From contig JAFUMG010000020.1 of assembly GCA_017473225.1 (NCBI GenBank), forward strand, positions 1 to 49,188: 49,188 nucleotides of DNA, given 5' to 3'. The position numbers were made by a program, and so were the translations under genes. A model generated the notes under the pieces. The model was not told where the DNA came from. It made no database searches and saw only the letters and a list, made by a program, of their open reading frames with translations. Below, piece after piece: positions 33,380 to 41,775 of the stretch (positions are counted from its first letter, which is position 1; every line of letters begins with the position of its first letter). The DNA comes from Oscillospiraceae bacterium. GTDB taxonomy: Bacteria > Bacillota > Clostridia > Oscillospirales > Oscillospiraceae.

Positions 33380-33491
33380 TGTCATTCTGAGCGGAGCGTA
33401 AGCGGAGTCGAAGAATCTACGCACTTCTTTAACATTTGCAGTCAAATCGGTGCGAAGATCCTTCGACTCGCTTTGCTCGCTCAGGATGACA
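33380..33491. repeat. Imperfect palindromic intergenic element (type B)
   Basis: Ends TGTCATTCTGAGCG and CGCTCAGGATGACA flank a centre with internal dyads (GTCGAAGAATC / GATCCTTCGAC). It resembles a widespread class of dispersed bacterial repeats with this signature. It fills the gap between clpE and truA. Confidence 0.7.
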
Positions 33492-33541
33492 CCGTTATTC
33501 CAACAGTTTTGCTTATGAAAGCCGATCATTACAACTTTAGA

Positions 33542-34315
33542 TCATCTCATAGGGGTGCACTCGAACAATTCGATGCCGTCGTCATACCACAGGTGGCTCA
33601 TGTAAAGTCCTCCGGGCGGGACCGTGGGGCCTGCCGCCGTGCGGTTGCCGGAGTCCAGGATGGCGCCGATCTCCTCGGGCTTGATCTTGCCCTCGGCGGC
33701 GTAGACCACGGTACCGGCCATAGCCCGGGCCATGTTGTACAGGAAGCCGTTGGCGCAGACCTTCAGCTCGATGATATCGCCCCGGCGTTCCACATTATAA
33801 TAGTATACCGTTCGGACCGTGGATTTGACATCGGTGCCCACACTGCGCACAGCGGCAAAATCATGGGTGCCCACAAACTGGCTTGCCGCCGCCTGCATGA
33901 CCTTCTCGTCCAGGTGCTTGGGATAGAACCAGGCGCGGTTGACATAGAAGGGGTCCTTCAGCCGGGTATTGTAGATCAGATAGGTGTACTCCTTCCGGGC
34001 GCAGGAGCCGATGGCATTGAAGTTCTCGTGGACCTCAAAGGCCTTTGTCACCACCACATCCTCGGGAAGATGGGTATTCAGCGCGTAAGGAAGCCGGTCC
34101 ACCGGGATGGTGGAGGTGGTCCGGAAATTGGCCACATAGCATTTGGCGTGGACGCCCGCGTCGGTGCGGCCGCAGCCGGTGACGTGGACGCTGTGGCCCA
34201 CCACCATGGCGATGGCCTTCTCCATGGTCTCCTGGACCGTGGGAAGGTTCTTCTGCATCTGCCAGCCGTGGTACGCGGTGCCGAGATAGCTCAGAAAGAT
34301 CGCGATATTCCGCAT
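33542..34315 (-). CDS. truA: tRNA pseudouridine(38-40) synthase TruA
   Basis: TruA converts uridines 38-40 of the tRNA anticodon arm to pseudouridine. The 257 residues (ATG at 34315; a GTG four codons earlier overlaps ecfT) contain the catalytic GCGRTDAGVHA with its aspartate, plus SCARKEYTYLIYN and KSTVRTVYYYNVERR. It ends the ecf operon, a common Firmicute arrangement. Confidence 0.94.
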   Translation of the reverse strand: MRNIAIFLSYLGTAYHGWQMQKNLPTVQETMEKAIAMVVGHSVHVTGCGRTDAGVHAKCYVANFRTTSTIPVDRLPYALNTHLPEDVVVTKAFEVHENFNAIGSCARKEYTYLIYNTRLKDPFYVNRAWFYPKHLDEKVMQAAASQFVGTHDFAAVRSVGTDVKSTVRTVYYYNVERRGDIIELKVCANGFLYNMARAMAGTVVYAAEGKIKPEEIGAILDSGNRTAAGPTVPPGGLYMSHLWYDDGIELFECTPMR

Positions 34316-34323
34316 GGCGCACC

Positions 34324-35130
34324 TCACAGACCGAAGGACCGCAGCACGCAGACCACGGCAATCAGCGCCGCGCCGACGCCAAAGGTCTCATAGTCCCAGA
34401 GCCGGTAACGAAGCAGCTTCATCTTGGTGCGACCGTCGCCGCCCTGGTAGCAGCGGCATTCCATGGCCGTGGCCAGCTCGTCGGCCCGGCGGAAGGCACT
34501 GATGAACAGGGGCACCAGAATGGGGATCAGGGCCTTGGCCTTGTCGATCAGGCTGCCGGACTCAAAATCCGCGCCCCTGGCCTTCTGGGCGGACATGATC
34601 TTGTCCGTCTCCTCGATCAGGGTGGGGATGAACCGCAGGGCGATGCACATCATCATGCTCAGCTCATGAACGGGCACATGGAGCTTCTTCAGCGGGCCCA
34701 TCAGGGATTCCAGTCCGTCTGTCAGGCTGATGGGAGAGGTGGTATAGGTCAGCAGGAAGGTGCCGCAGACCAGCATCAGGATCCGGATGACCATAAAAAA
34801 CGCCCGGACCAGCGCTTCTTTTGTAATGGTAATGACCCAGAACTCCAGCAGGACCGTCTCACCTTCCGTAAAGAAGAGATTCAGAACGCCCGTAAACACC
34901 AGGATCATCACCAGCGGCTTCATGCCCCGGACAATGGACTTCAGGGGAATGGCCGAGATCTTAATGGAGCCGATCAGAAACAGCAGCATGACGCCGTAGG
35001 AGACCCAGCTCACCGCCAGGAACAGCGCCACGATGTAGACCACCAGCATGATCAGCTTTGTTCTGGGATCCAGGCGGTGGATCACGGAATTCCCCGGGAA
35101 ATACTGGCCCAGCGTGATATCTTTCAACAT
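34324..35130 (-). CDS. ecfT: Energy-coupling factor transporter transmembrane protein EcfT
   Basis: EcfT is the membrane scaffold of ECF-type vitamin importers, linking the two ATPases to exchangeable substrate-binding S components. The 268 residues have five to six membrane helices (about 25-50, 55-75, 85-105, 115-135, and 240-260), and the two coupling-helix signatures with A-R-G, seen as KARGADFES and RCYQGG. It overlaps ecfA2 by seven bases. Confidence 0.92.
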   Translation of the reverse strand: MLKDITLGQYFPGNSVIHRLDPRTKLIMLVVYIVALFLAVSWVSYGVMLLFLIGSIKISAIPLKSIVRGMKPLVMILVFTGVLNLFFTEGETVLLEFWVITITKEALVRAFFMVIRILMLVCGTFLLTYTTSPISLTDGLESLMGPLKKLHVPVHELSMMMCIALRFIPTLIEETDKIMSAQKARGADFESGSLIDKAKALIPILVPLFISAFRRADELATAMECRCYQGGDGRTKMKLLRYRLWDYETFGVGAALIAVVCVLRSFGL

Positions 35131-35987
35131 ACGGCAGCACCTCCCTTCAGCTTCTTCAGCGCTTCCACGGCCTGCCCGATGGTATACACCGGCTCCACGT
35201 CCAGTCCCATCTTTTTCAGATCCAGGAAGACTCTGGTGACCTCCGGGATGTTCAGGCCCATTTCCAGCAGCTCGTCGGACCGGGCAAACACCTCCGCGGG
35301 GGTGCCGTCCATGGCAAGCTTCGAGCCGTTCATCACCAGCAGCCGCTCCGTCAGCCGGGCCACATCGTCCATGGAATGGGACACCATCAGAATGGCCGCG
35401 TTGTGGGTCTTTCTGTAATGCTCGATATACCCCAGGATCTCCGCCCGTCCGGCGGGATCAAGTCCCGCGGTGGGCTCATCCAGGATCAGGACCTCCGGCT
35501 CCATGGCGATGACGCCCGCAATGGCCACCCGGCGCTTCTGTCCGCCGGACAGGTCGAAGGGCGACACCTGCAGCTGGGCGTCGGTCAAACCAACGGCCCT
35601 GGCGGCGTCCCGGACCCGGCGGTCGATCTCATCTTCCTTCAGGCCCATGTTCCTGGGGCCGAAAGCGATATCTCTGTAAACAGTCTCCTCAAAGAGCTGA
35701 TATTCCGGGTACTGGAACACCAGTCCCACCCGGAACCGGGCCTGCCGGGTCAGCTTCTTGTCGGACCAGATATCCTTTCCGTCCAGCAGGATCTTCCCGG
35801 AGGTGGGCTTCAGCAGGCCGTTGAGCTGCTGCATCAGGGTGGACTTGCCGGAGCCGGTATGTCCGATAATTCCCAGGAACTCGCCCCGCCGGACGCTGAA
35901 GGACACATCCATCAGCGCCTGGTGCTCAAAGGGAGTACCCTGGCTGTAAATATAATTCAGGTTTTGAACCTGCAGAATCGGTTCCAA
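35124..35987 (-). CDS. ecfA2: Energy-coupling factor ATPase EcfA2
   Basis: This is one of two ABC-type ATPases of the ECF module. In 287 residues it shows Walker A GHTGSGKST (about 41-49), Q-loop LVFQYPEYQLFEETV, signature LSGGQKRRVAIAG and Walker B LILDEPTAGLDP, with a D-loop and an H-loop (SHS). The gene follows ecfA1 with one base between them. No S-component gene is in the window, so it serves distant S proteins for various vitamins. Confidence 0.93.
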   Translation of the reverse strand: MEPILQVQNLNYIYSQGTPFEHQALMDVSFSVRRGEFLGIIGHTGSGKSTLMQQLNGLLKPTSGKILLDGKDIWSDKKLTRQARFRVGLVFQYPEYQLFEETVYRDIAFGPRNMGLKEDEIDRRVRDAARAVGLTDAQLQVSPFDLSGGQKRRVAIAGVIAMEPEVLILDEPTAGLDPAGRAEILGYIEHYRKTHNAAILMVSHSMDDVARLTERLLVMNGSKLAMDGTPAEVFARSDELLEMGLNIPEVTRVFLDLKKMGLDVEPVYTIGQAVEALKKLKGGAAVC

Positions 35988-35988
35988 A

Positions 35989-36855
35989 TCAGTTTCCTCC
36001 CGGGCATTGTGTCTTTACCGCGTCATAAAGCAGACGCGCGCATTCTTCCTCGCCCAGCCGGTCCAGCGGCAGGCTGAAGCCCTGTTTGTTCAGCTCCCAG
36101 CACAGCTCCACCGTCTCGGGAGCAGCCAGGCCCAGGCTGTGGAGCAGCTCCACCTGGGAAAACACTTCCTTCGGCGTGCCGTCCGCGGCGACCTTGCCCT
36201 CATGGAGCACCACGACCCGCTGGGCCTTGGCAGCCTCGTCCATGTGGTGGGTGATCAGCACCACGGTGATGCCCTTTTCCCGGTTCAGCTTCATGACGGT
36301 GTCGATGACCTCCCGGCGTCCCCGGGGGTCCAGCATGGCGGTGGGCTCATCCAGAACGATGCACTTGGGCTCCATGGCGATGATGCCCGCGATGGCAATG
36401 CGCTGCTTCTGTCCGCCGGAGAGAAGATGGGGCGCGTGCTGTGCAAATTCATTCATGCCCACCTGGCGCAGGGCGTTGTCCACCCGGCGGCGGATCTCCG
36501 CGCTGGAGATGCCCAGGTTCTCCGGGCCGAAGGCCACGTCCTCCTCCACCACATTGGCAACGATCTGGTTGTCCGGGTTCTGGAAGACCATGCCCACGTT
36601 CCGCCGGACGGCGATCAGCCGCTCCTCGTCGGCGGTATCCATACCGCACACCATCACCCTGCCGCCGCAGGGCAGCAGGATGGAATTGAAATGCTTCGCA
36701 AGGGTGGATTTGCCGCAGCCGTTGCCGCCCAGAACAGCCACAAAGCTGCCCTCCTCCACCTTTAAATTCATATCTTCGAATACGGCGACGCCGGGTGTGT
36801 CATCCACACCCGGGTAGCTGTACGCAAGATGTTCCACAGAAATGATCTCGCTCAA
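35989..36855 (-). CDS. ecfA1: Energy-coupling factor ATPase EcfA1
   Basis: The partner ATPase has 288 residues with Walker A GGNGCGKST (about 42-50), VFQNPDNQIVANVVEEDVAF, signature LLSGGQKQRIAIAG, Walker B CIVLDEPTAMLDP and the H-loop THH. The N-terminal YSYPGVDDTP is typical for EcfA1. It precedes ecfA2, ecfT and truA in the transcription direction and lies 12 bases after the methyltransferase gene. Confidence 0.93.
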   Translation of the reverse strand: MSEIISVEHLAYSYPGVDDTPGVAVFEDMNLKVEEGSFVAVLGGNGCGKSTLAKHFNSILLPCGGRVMVCGMDTADEERLIAVRRNVGMVFQNPDNQIVANVVEEDVAFGPENLGISSAEIRRRVDNALRQVGMNEFAQHAPHLLSGGQKQRIAIAGIIAMEPKCIVLDEPTAMLDPRGRREVIDTVMKLNREKGITVVLITHHMDEAAKAQRVVVLHEGKVAADGTPKEVFSQVELLHSLGLAAPETVELCWELNKQGFSLPLDRLGEEECARLLYDAVKTQCPGGN

Positions 36856-36867
36856 GGCTCTTCCTCC

Positions 36868-37737
36868 TCAGTCGGGGGTCCAGCGGCCCGTGGAGCCGCA
36901 GGGCAGCATCAGGCCGGATTCCCGGACGGGCAGGCCCAGTTCGCCCACCGCCGTATGTCCGCCATGGCCCGCGCCGAATACCACATCGGAGGCATAGCCC
37001 ACCGCGGAGGGTGCCAGACCCGTGGTATAGGAATTGATGATCACAAACAGCGGATCGTCGGACAGGATCTTCGCCACCTCCAGCAGGAAGGGATAGAAGC
37101 TGGTCTCCATCTTCCAGATCTCGCCGCTGGGGCCCCGGCCGTAGCTGGGCGGGTCCATGATGATGCCGTCATAGCGGCGGCCCCGGCGGATCTCCCGCTG
37201 GATGAACTTGGCGCAGTCATCCACGATCCAGTGGATGGGCCGGTCAGCCAGGCCGGAAGCCTGGGCATTTTCCTTGGCCCAGGCAACCATATTCTTGGCG
37301 GCGTCCACATGCCAGACCTCCGCGCCGCCCGCGGCGGCAGCCAGGGTGGCGCCGCCGGAATAGGCGAAGAGATTCAGCACCCGGACAGGCCGTCCGGCAT
37401 TCGCGCACTTCTCCCGGATGAAATCCCAGTTGGCAGCCTGCTCCGGGAAAACACCGGTGTGCTTGAAATTCATGGGCTTGACGTTAAAAGTCAGGTAGTC
37501 CTTATACTTGATCTGCCACCGCTCAGGAAGGTGGTGGTCCGTCCAGTGTCCGCCGCCGGTATTGGAGCGGACATAGCGGGCGTCGTATTTCTTCCATTCC
37601 GGGGCGGAATGGGGGGTATTCCAGATCACCTGGGGATCCGGACGGACCAGCAGGTACTTGCCCCACCGCTCCAGACGCTCCCCGTTGGAGGTGTCCAGAA
37701 CTTCATAATCTTTCCATTCATCAGAAATCCAAATCAT
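36868..37737 (-). CDS. Class I SAM-dependent methyltransferase (rRNA m5C/RlmI-like)
   Basis: The 289 residues have a Rossmann SAM-binding domain with VLNLFAYSGGATLAAA (about 121-136), VDAAKNMVAWAKENA and DGIIMDPPSYGRGP; DPPSYGRG is the catalytic-site motif of the RlmI/RsmC-like group of 23S rRNA methyltransferases. The N-terminal PUA domain of RlmI is missing; only a short N-terminal segment is seen. The RNA target is unknown. It starts 26 bases after the PBP gene, in the same direction. Confidence 0.78.
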   Translation of the reverse strand: MIWISDEWKDYEVLDTSNGERLERWGKYLLVRPDPQVIWNTPHSAPEWKKYDARYVRSNTGGGHWTDHHLPERWQIKYKDYLTFNVKPMNFKHTGVFPEQAANWDFIREKCANAGRPVRVLNLFAYSGGATLAAAAGGAEVWHVDAAKNMVAWAKENAQASGLADRPIHWIVDDCAKFIQREIRRGRRYDGIIMDPPSYGRGPSGEIWKMETSFYPFLLEVAKILSDDPLFVIINSYTTGLAPSAVGYASDVVFGAGHGGHTAVGELGLPVRESGLMLPCGSTGRWTPD

Positions 37738-37763
37738 TGGCTTTCTCCTTTATCTCTCTGTAA

Positions 37764-40499
37764 TCAGGGGGTAACAGGCTGGGTTTCCTGCTCCGCCTGC
37801 TGTTTGTCCTGCTCGGCCTTCTGGTAGGCATCCCAGGCCTCCTTGGTGTGCTCGGAGCAGACCAGGTAGGGGGCGTCAACGCCCTTGTTGGAATTGCCGC
37901 TGAAGCCGTGCCAGTTGCCGTCCAGATAGTAAACATAGGAACCATCCAGATAGGCGCTGTTCAGGCCGTAATTGCCGGCAGCCTTGATCTCCTCGATCTC
38001 GCTCTCGGTCATCTTCACCAGGGAGCGCTCCACGATGCTCACATCGCTGACCTCCGCGAACTTCTTGCAGTATTCGTTGGCCACGCCGTTGCCGGTGGAG
38101 CAGTAGTCGACCAGCACATGCTTTTCGCAGGTCCCGGTGGGCGCATCCTCCTTATAGGCGTTGGCGGTGGCGACGCGGCTCAGGCTGTACTCATAGGTGC
38201 GGGTATCCTTCTTGCAGGCGTCCGATGCCAGCTTGCCGCTGTCCAGGCAAACACTGTAGGAGCGGAAGCTGGAGCTGTCATAGATGGCGGACTTTGCCAG
38301 TCCGGAATGGATGGGCTCCATGACCTTCTTCCACAGGCGGGCGGAGGGATTGGAGGTGTTGCCGGTGAGCTTGATGACCTCGGGGTTATCATAGCCGCAC
38401 CAGACGGCAGCGGTATAGTAGCTGGTGAAGCCGCAGAACCACCGGTCCTTATTGCTGGAGGTAGTGCCCGTCTTGCCGGCCACATTCTGGCCGGAGATCT
38501 GGGCGGCGGTACCGGTGCCGCTCTGGACCGCGTTGTACAGGCAGTAGTTCATATAGTTGACCGTCTTCTCGCTGAGGATCTGGCTGCTTTCCTGGGTGTT
38601 GTCCAGGATCAGGTTGCCGTTGCTGTCATAGACCTTGGTATAGGTCCGGGCCTCCCGGTAGACGCCGTTGTTGGCGAAGGTGGCATAGGCGGCGCTCATA
38701 TCCCGGATGGTCGCACCCACGGTCAGGGCACCCATGCCCAGAGGAGAGTAGCCCATATCGCTCTTGACATCGCCGGAGGCGGTCTCGTAATGGTCCGTCA
38801 GGGTGGACAGGCCGAACTTATCCTTGGCGAAGTTGAAGGCGTACTCAAAGCCGATCTTTTCCAGGGTGTTGATGGCCACCGCGTTGACGGAGGACACCAC
38901 GCCGCTGAGGATGGTGCGGGAATAGGAATAGGAACGGTTGTCATTCTTGGGGAAGGACGTGCCGCCGGAATAGGAAATGGGCAGATCCGTAATGACGGAC
39001 GCGGGGCTGATGGCGCCGACCTCAAAGGCGGGCGCGTAAACGGACAGGGGCTTCTGGGAAGAGCCGGTCTGGAGCTTGGCGTCCGTAGCCCGGTTGAAGG
39101 CGTCATGGGTGGCCTTTTCGCCGACACCGCCGGAGAGGGCCACGATGTCGCCGGTGCTGTTGTCAATGACCACGATGCCGGACTGGAGCTGCTGCTTGCT
39201 CTTGGTGGTGGGGATCTGGCTCAGGTCGGTATAGACCGCGTCCACAACCTCCTGCACATCCATGTCCAGGGTGGAATAAATATGGTAGCCGCCCCGCTGG
39301 ATCAGAGTCATCCAGTTGCTCTTGCCGTCCTTGTCCAGGCTGTCATAATCCACGCCGCTGAGGGCCGCCAAGTCTCTGGCCACATCCTCCAGAACGGTAT
39401 CCACGAACCAGGAGTAGATCACCTGGGAGGAGCTGGCCGTAACGGTGATGCCGCTGCCGCACTGGGGGCAGTAGTAGCTCTCCCCTTCCTGAGTCAGGGT
39501 GCTGACGGTCCCCTCATAGCCGCAGGAGGACTTGGAGCACTGGACCCACTTGTCAGCCAGGTCGATGCCCTTCTTGAACACCAGCTCCTGGTCAATTGCC
39601 GCCTGGTACTCCTCCGCCGTCAGCCAGCCCTGCTCCTTCATGGACCAGAGGGTGTTTTCCTGACGGATCTTGTTCCGCTCGGGGCCGGTGTATTCCCGCT
39701 TCTCATCCTTATAGGTCCACTCATAGGTGGAGCTGTAGGGGCCGTAGATGGAAGGGTTATTGGTGATGCTGATCAGGCTGGCGCACTCGGCGGTGGTCAG
39801 GGACTGAAGCTCCTTGCCGAAGTATTCCGCCGCGGCGGACTTGACGCCGTACTTGCCGTTGCCGAAATAGATGGTATTGAGGTACCATTCCATAATGGTA
39901 TCCTTGTCATACTGGCTCTCGAACTGCTGGGCCCGGAAGATCTCCATCACCTTACGCTGAACGGTGACGCTGTTTTCGCCGGTCAGGTTCTTGATCAGCT
40001 GCTGGGTGATGGTGGAGCCGCCGAATTTGGAGCCGCCGCCGAAGAACATATTGGCGCAGGCCTTGACGGTAGTGATCCAGTCCACGCCCTGGTGCTCATA
40101 GAAGCGCTTGTCCTCGATGGCGATGGCAGCGTGGATCAGGTCCTCGGGCATCTCCTCCAGGGACGCCCACTGGCGGTCCTCAGAGGTGTGGATCTGCTGG
40201 AGCTGCTGAATATTGCCCTCGGAGTCCACATAGTATACATAGGAAGTCTGATTGACGCCGGCGTTTTCCAGGCTGTAGTTAGCCTCCGGCAGCACATCGT
40301 CCTGCAGGTAATTGCCAAGGATGCCCACAAAGACGAAGGCACAGACGATGCAGATCAGCAGCACCGTCGCCACGGCGCCCAGGGCGATCTTCACAACAGC
40401 GAAGCAGGCGGACCAGAGCGCGTACAGGAGCTTCAGGAGCCAGTGGGGATTCCACTCCTGCCGCGGCTTGCTCTTTCTGCGTCTACGATTGATATCCAT
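37764..40499 (-). CDS. Class A penicillin-binding protein with zinc-ribbon insertion
   Basis: The 911-residue protein is a bifunctional peptidoglycan glycosyltransferase/transpeptidase (PBP1a type), anchored by one N-terminal membrane helix (about 33-60). The GT51 domain shows AIEDKRFYEHQGVDW (catalytic Glu129). Between the two domains lies a cysteine pattern C321, C326, C344 and C347 (CPQCG), a zinc-ribbon-like insertion unusual in this family. The transpeptidase has S480-SQ-K483, S537-V-N539 and K676-TGT679. The C-terminal tail is Cys-containing and ends in a Gln/Glu-rich stretch. It is the first gene of its transcription unit. Confidence 0.92.
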   Translation of the reverse strand: MDINRRRRKSKPRQEWNPHWLLKLLYALWSACFAVVKIALGAVATVLLICIVCAFVFVGILGNYLQDDVLPEANYSLENAGVNQTSYVYYVDSEGNIQQLQQIHTSEDRQWASLEEMPEDLIHAAIAIEDKRFYEHQGVDWITTVKACANMFFGGGSKFGGSTITQQLIKNLTGENSVTVQRKVMEIFRAQQFESQYDKDTIMEWYLNTIYFGNGKYGVKSAAAEYFGKELQSLTTAECASLISITNNPSIYGPYSSTYEWTYKDEKREYTGPERNKIRQENTLWSMKEQGWLTAEEYQAAIDQELVFKKGIDLADKWVQCSKSSCGYEGTVSTLTQEGESYYCPQCGSGITVTASSSQVIYSWFVDTVLEDVARDLAALSGVDYDSLDKDGKSNWMTLIQRGGYHIYSTLDMDVQEVVDAVYTDLSQIPTTKSKQQLQSGIVVIDNSTGDIVALSGGVGEKATHDAFNRATDAKLQTGSSQKPLSVYAPAFEVGAISPASVITDLPISYSGGTSFPKNDNRSYSYSRTILSGVVSSVNAVAINTLEKIGFEYAFNFAKDKFGLSTLTDHYETASGDVKSDMGYSPLGMGALTVGATIRDMSAAYATFANNGVYREARTYTKVYDSNGNLILDNTQESSQILSEKTVNYMNYCLYNAVQSGTGTAAQISGQNVAGKTGTTSSNKDRWFCGFTSYYTAAVWCGYDNPEVIKLTGNTSNPSARLWKKVMEPIHSGLAKSAIYDSSSFRSYSVCLDSGKLASDACKKDTRTYEYSLSRVATANAYKEDAPTGTCEKHVLVDYCSTGNGVANEYCKKFAEVSDVSIVERSLVKMTESEIEEIKAAGNYGLNSAYLDGSYVYYLDGNWHGFSGNSNKGVDAPYLVCSEHTKEAWDAYQKAEQDKQQAEQETQPVTP

Positions 40500-40694
40500 A
40501 GTTAAAAAACCTCCATTACATCAGCCGAAAGGCCTGTATGGTTCATGTCAAAAGAATGTGTATTGCTTCTAAAAGTGCATAGGGGCATAGCACTACGTAT
40601 ATGATTATAGCATACCCCACCCGAAAACGAAAGACCTATTTTATTAATAAAGATTAAATTCGAGGAAATACTACTGCCGTAGGAGGCGGTGGTC
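40500..40694. promoter_or_regulatory. Divergent promoter region between the PBP gene and the small + gene
   Basis: A TATAAT box read on the minus strand (40609-40604) probably belongs to the PBP gene; its -35 is weak. A GTGC...GCAC dyad lies near 40575-40593. No other gene is seen. Confidence 0.4.
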
Positions 40695-40919
40695 ATGAGA
40701 AAGAAGGGACACATCTATATTGCCCTGTTTTTCGGATTTCTTCTGGGGATCCAGAACGGATTTATCACATTATGGAGCGACGGCAGCCCGGAGCCTGTGG
40801 AGGTTTTCCCCTACCGGGCGGAACTCCTGCCGGAAGCGGACCAGCGGGCCCTGGAAAAAGGCATCCGGGCGGAGTCAAGTGAAAATCTCGCCAAACTTCT
40901 TGAGGATTACCTGTCCTAA
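40695..40919 (+). CDS. Small protein with N-terminal membrane segment, unknown
   Basis: The 74-residue product starts MRKKGHIYIALFFGFLLGIQ, a probable membrane anchor or signal peptide, then an acidic soluble tail (LLPEADQRALEKGIRAESSE). AGGAGG stands eight bases before the ATG, and the frame is not overlapped by any other gene, which supports real coding. I do not recognise a family. It runs divergently from the PBP gene and is followed by a separate promoter for the next gene. Confidence 0.55.
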   Translation: MRKKGHIYIALFFGFLLGIQNGFITLWSDGSPEPVEVFPYRAELLPEADQRALEKGIRAESSENLAKLLEDYLS

Positions 40920-40948
40920 AATCCGTCAAGGTTAGGCAATATTCCCTC

Positions 40949-40977
40949 TTGATTTTGCGGCGCAAAGCAGTTAGAAT
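40949..40977 (+). promoter_or_regulatory. Sigma-A promoter of the DUF1292 gene
   Basis: TTGATT at 40949-40954 and TAGAAT at 40972-40977 with 17 bases between, 38 bases before the start codon. Confidence 0.7.
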
Positions 40978-41015
40978 ATAGCCATGGAAGCAAAGACCAT
41001 CAGGAGGACAGTCAT

Positions 41016-41300
41016 ATGGAAGATCTGTACGGTTCCGATTTCATGACCATCGTTGACGAGGACGGCACCGAATTTGAGCTGGAAGTTCTGAGTACCCTGG
41101 AGTACAATGGCTGCACCTATCTCGCCGTCATCCCCGCCGGGGCTGAAGAGGACCAGAGCCTGGAGGTCAGCATCCTCAAGAGCGTCGAAGAAGACGACGA
41201 GCCCATCCTCTGTGCCATCGAAGACGAAGCGGAGCTTCAGGCCGTCTATGACCTGATCATGGAAGAGCTTTACGCCGAAGACGAGGACGACGAGGAATAA
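41016..41300 (+). CDS. DUF1292 domain protein (YrzB-like)
   Basis: The 94-residue acidic protein shows the DUF1292 pattern: DEDGTEFELEVLSTLEYNGC, TYLAVIPAG and EDDEPILCAIEDEAELQAVY. Members are small, highly acidic Firmicute proteins of unknown function often encoded near ruvX and alaS. Here ruvX lies about 6.5 kb away and on the other strand. AGGAGG precedes the ATG. Confidence 0.9.
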   Translation: MEDLYGSDFMTIVDEDGTEFELEVLSTLEYNGCTYLAVIPAGAEEDQSLEVSILKSVEEDDEPILCAIEDEAELQAVYDLIMEELYAEDEDDEE

Positions 41301-41304
41301 CAGA

Positions 41305-41550
41305 ATATTCAGCAGGTTTAATCTCCTGCTTGGTGCGTGGTGTGTCCATTTGGACCCACATTTTATCATAGGGACGTTAGATTTCCTTTCCGGGTTGCAG
41401 ACCTCCCGCCTGCGCTGAGACGTATGGTGGACGTTGGGAGCAGTGAAGGACTGGAGCGGCATCCCACCTGCCGTTATCGTGCAGGTCACAATTGATGCAT
41501 CACGGCCAAAGCGGGGTTGCATGGGGAGTTTCGGCTCCCCATGTTTTTTG
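41305..41550 (+). ncRNA. Structured RNA candidate, possibly 6S RNA
   Basis: The 475-base gap between the DUF1292 gene and the foldase gene holds no open frame with a ribosome binding site. It has dyads at 41311-41330 (AGCAGG/CCTGCT), GTCCATTTGGAC near 41346, and ACCTGC/GCAGGT near 41466-41486, ending in a strong intrinsic terminator. The long rod-like layout, length and terminator suit a 6S RNA, which binds RNA polymerase. I have no alignment to prove it, and no strong separate promoter is visible, so both the family and the 5' end are uncertain. Confidence 0.45.
41520..41549 (+). terminator. Terminator of the structured RNA candidate
   Basis: Perfect nine-base arms CATGGGGAG/CTCCCCATG with a six-base loop, followed by TTTTTT. 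Confidence 0.9.
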
Positions 41551-41675
41551 TCCTCAGGAACCGGGCGGCCGGCCAGAGCCGTCCCCGTTCGTCTGTTTTT
41601 TCAGCCGTCTTTCAGAAATATGGATAATTTGCTGTAAATTTTTCGATTATTTAAAATTTTCAAGCGCATTGGCAC

Positions 41676-41704
41676 TTGAAACTGCGGCGCGGATGGGTTA
41701 TAAT
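41676..41704 (+). promoter_or_regulatory. Sigma-A promoter of the foldase gene
   Basis: TTGAAA at 41676-41681 and TATAAT at 41699-41704, spaced by 17 bases, 71 bases before the ATG. Confidence 0.8.
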
Positions 41705-41775
41705 ACCGGGGTCTATCCGCAATTTTCCCATTGCGCGACGTACCAATTAGGACAAATGAGAGGAATTGATTAACC

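Noticed and set aside
33236-33541. CIRCE or CtsR heat-shock operator before clpE
   Set aside because: Neither TTAGCACTC-N9-GAGTGCTAA nor the GGTCAAA heptad repeat is present; only the unrelated palindrome is.
41305-41550. tmRNA or RNase P RNA
   Set aside because: No tRNA-like ends with tag frame and no conserved RNase P core segments were seen.
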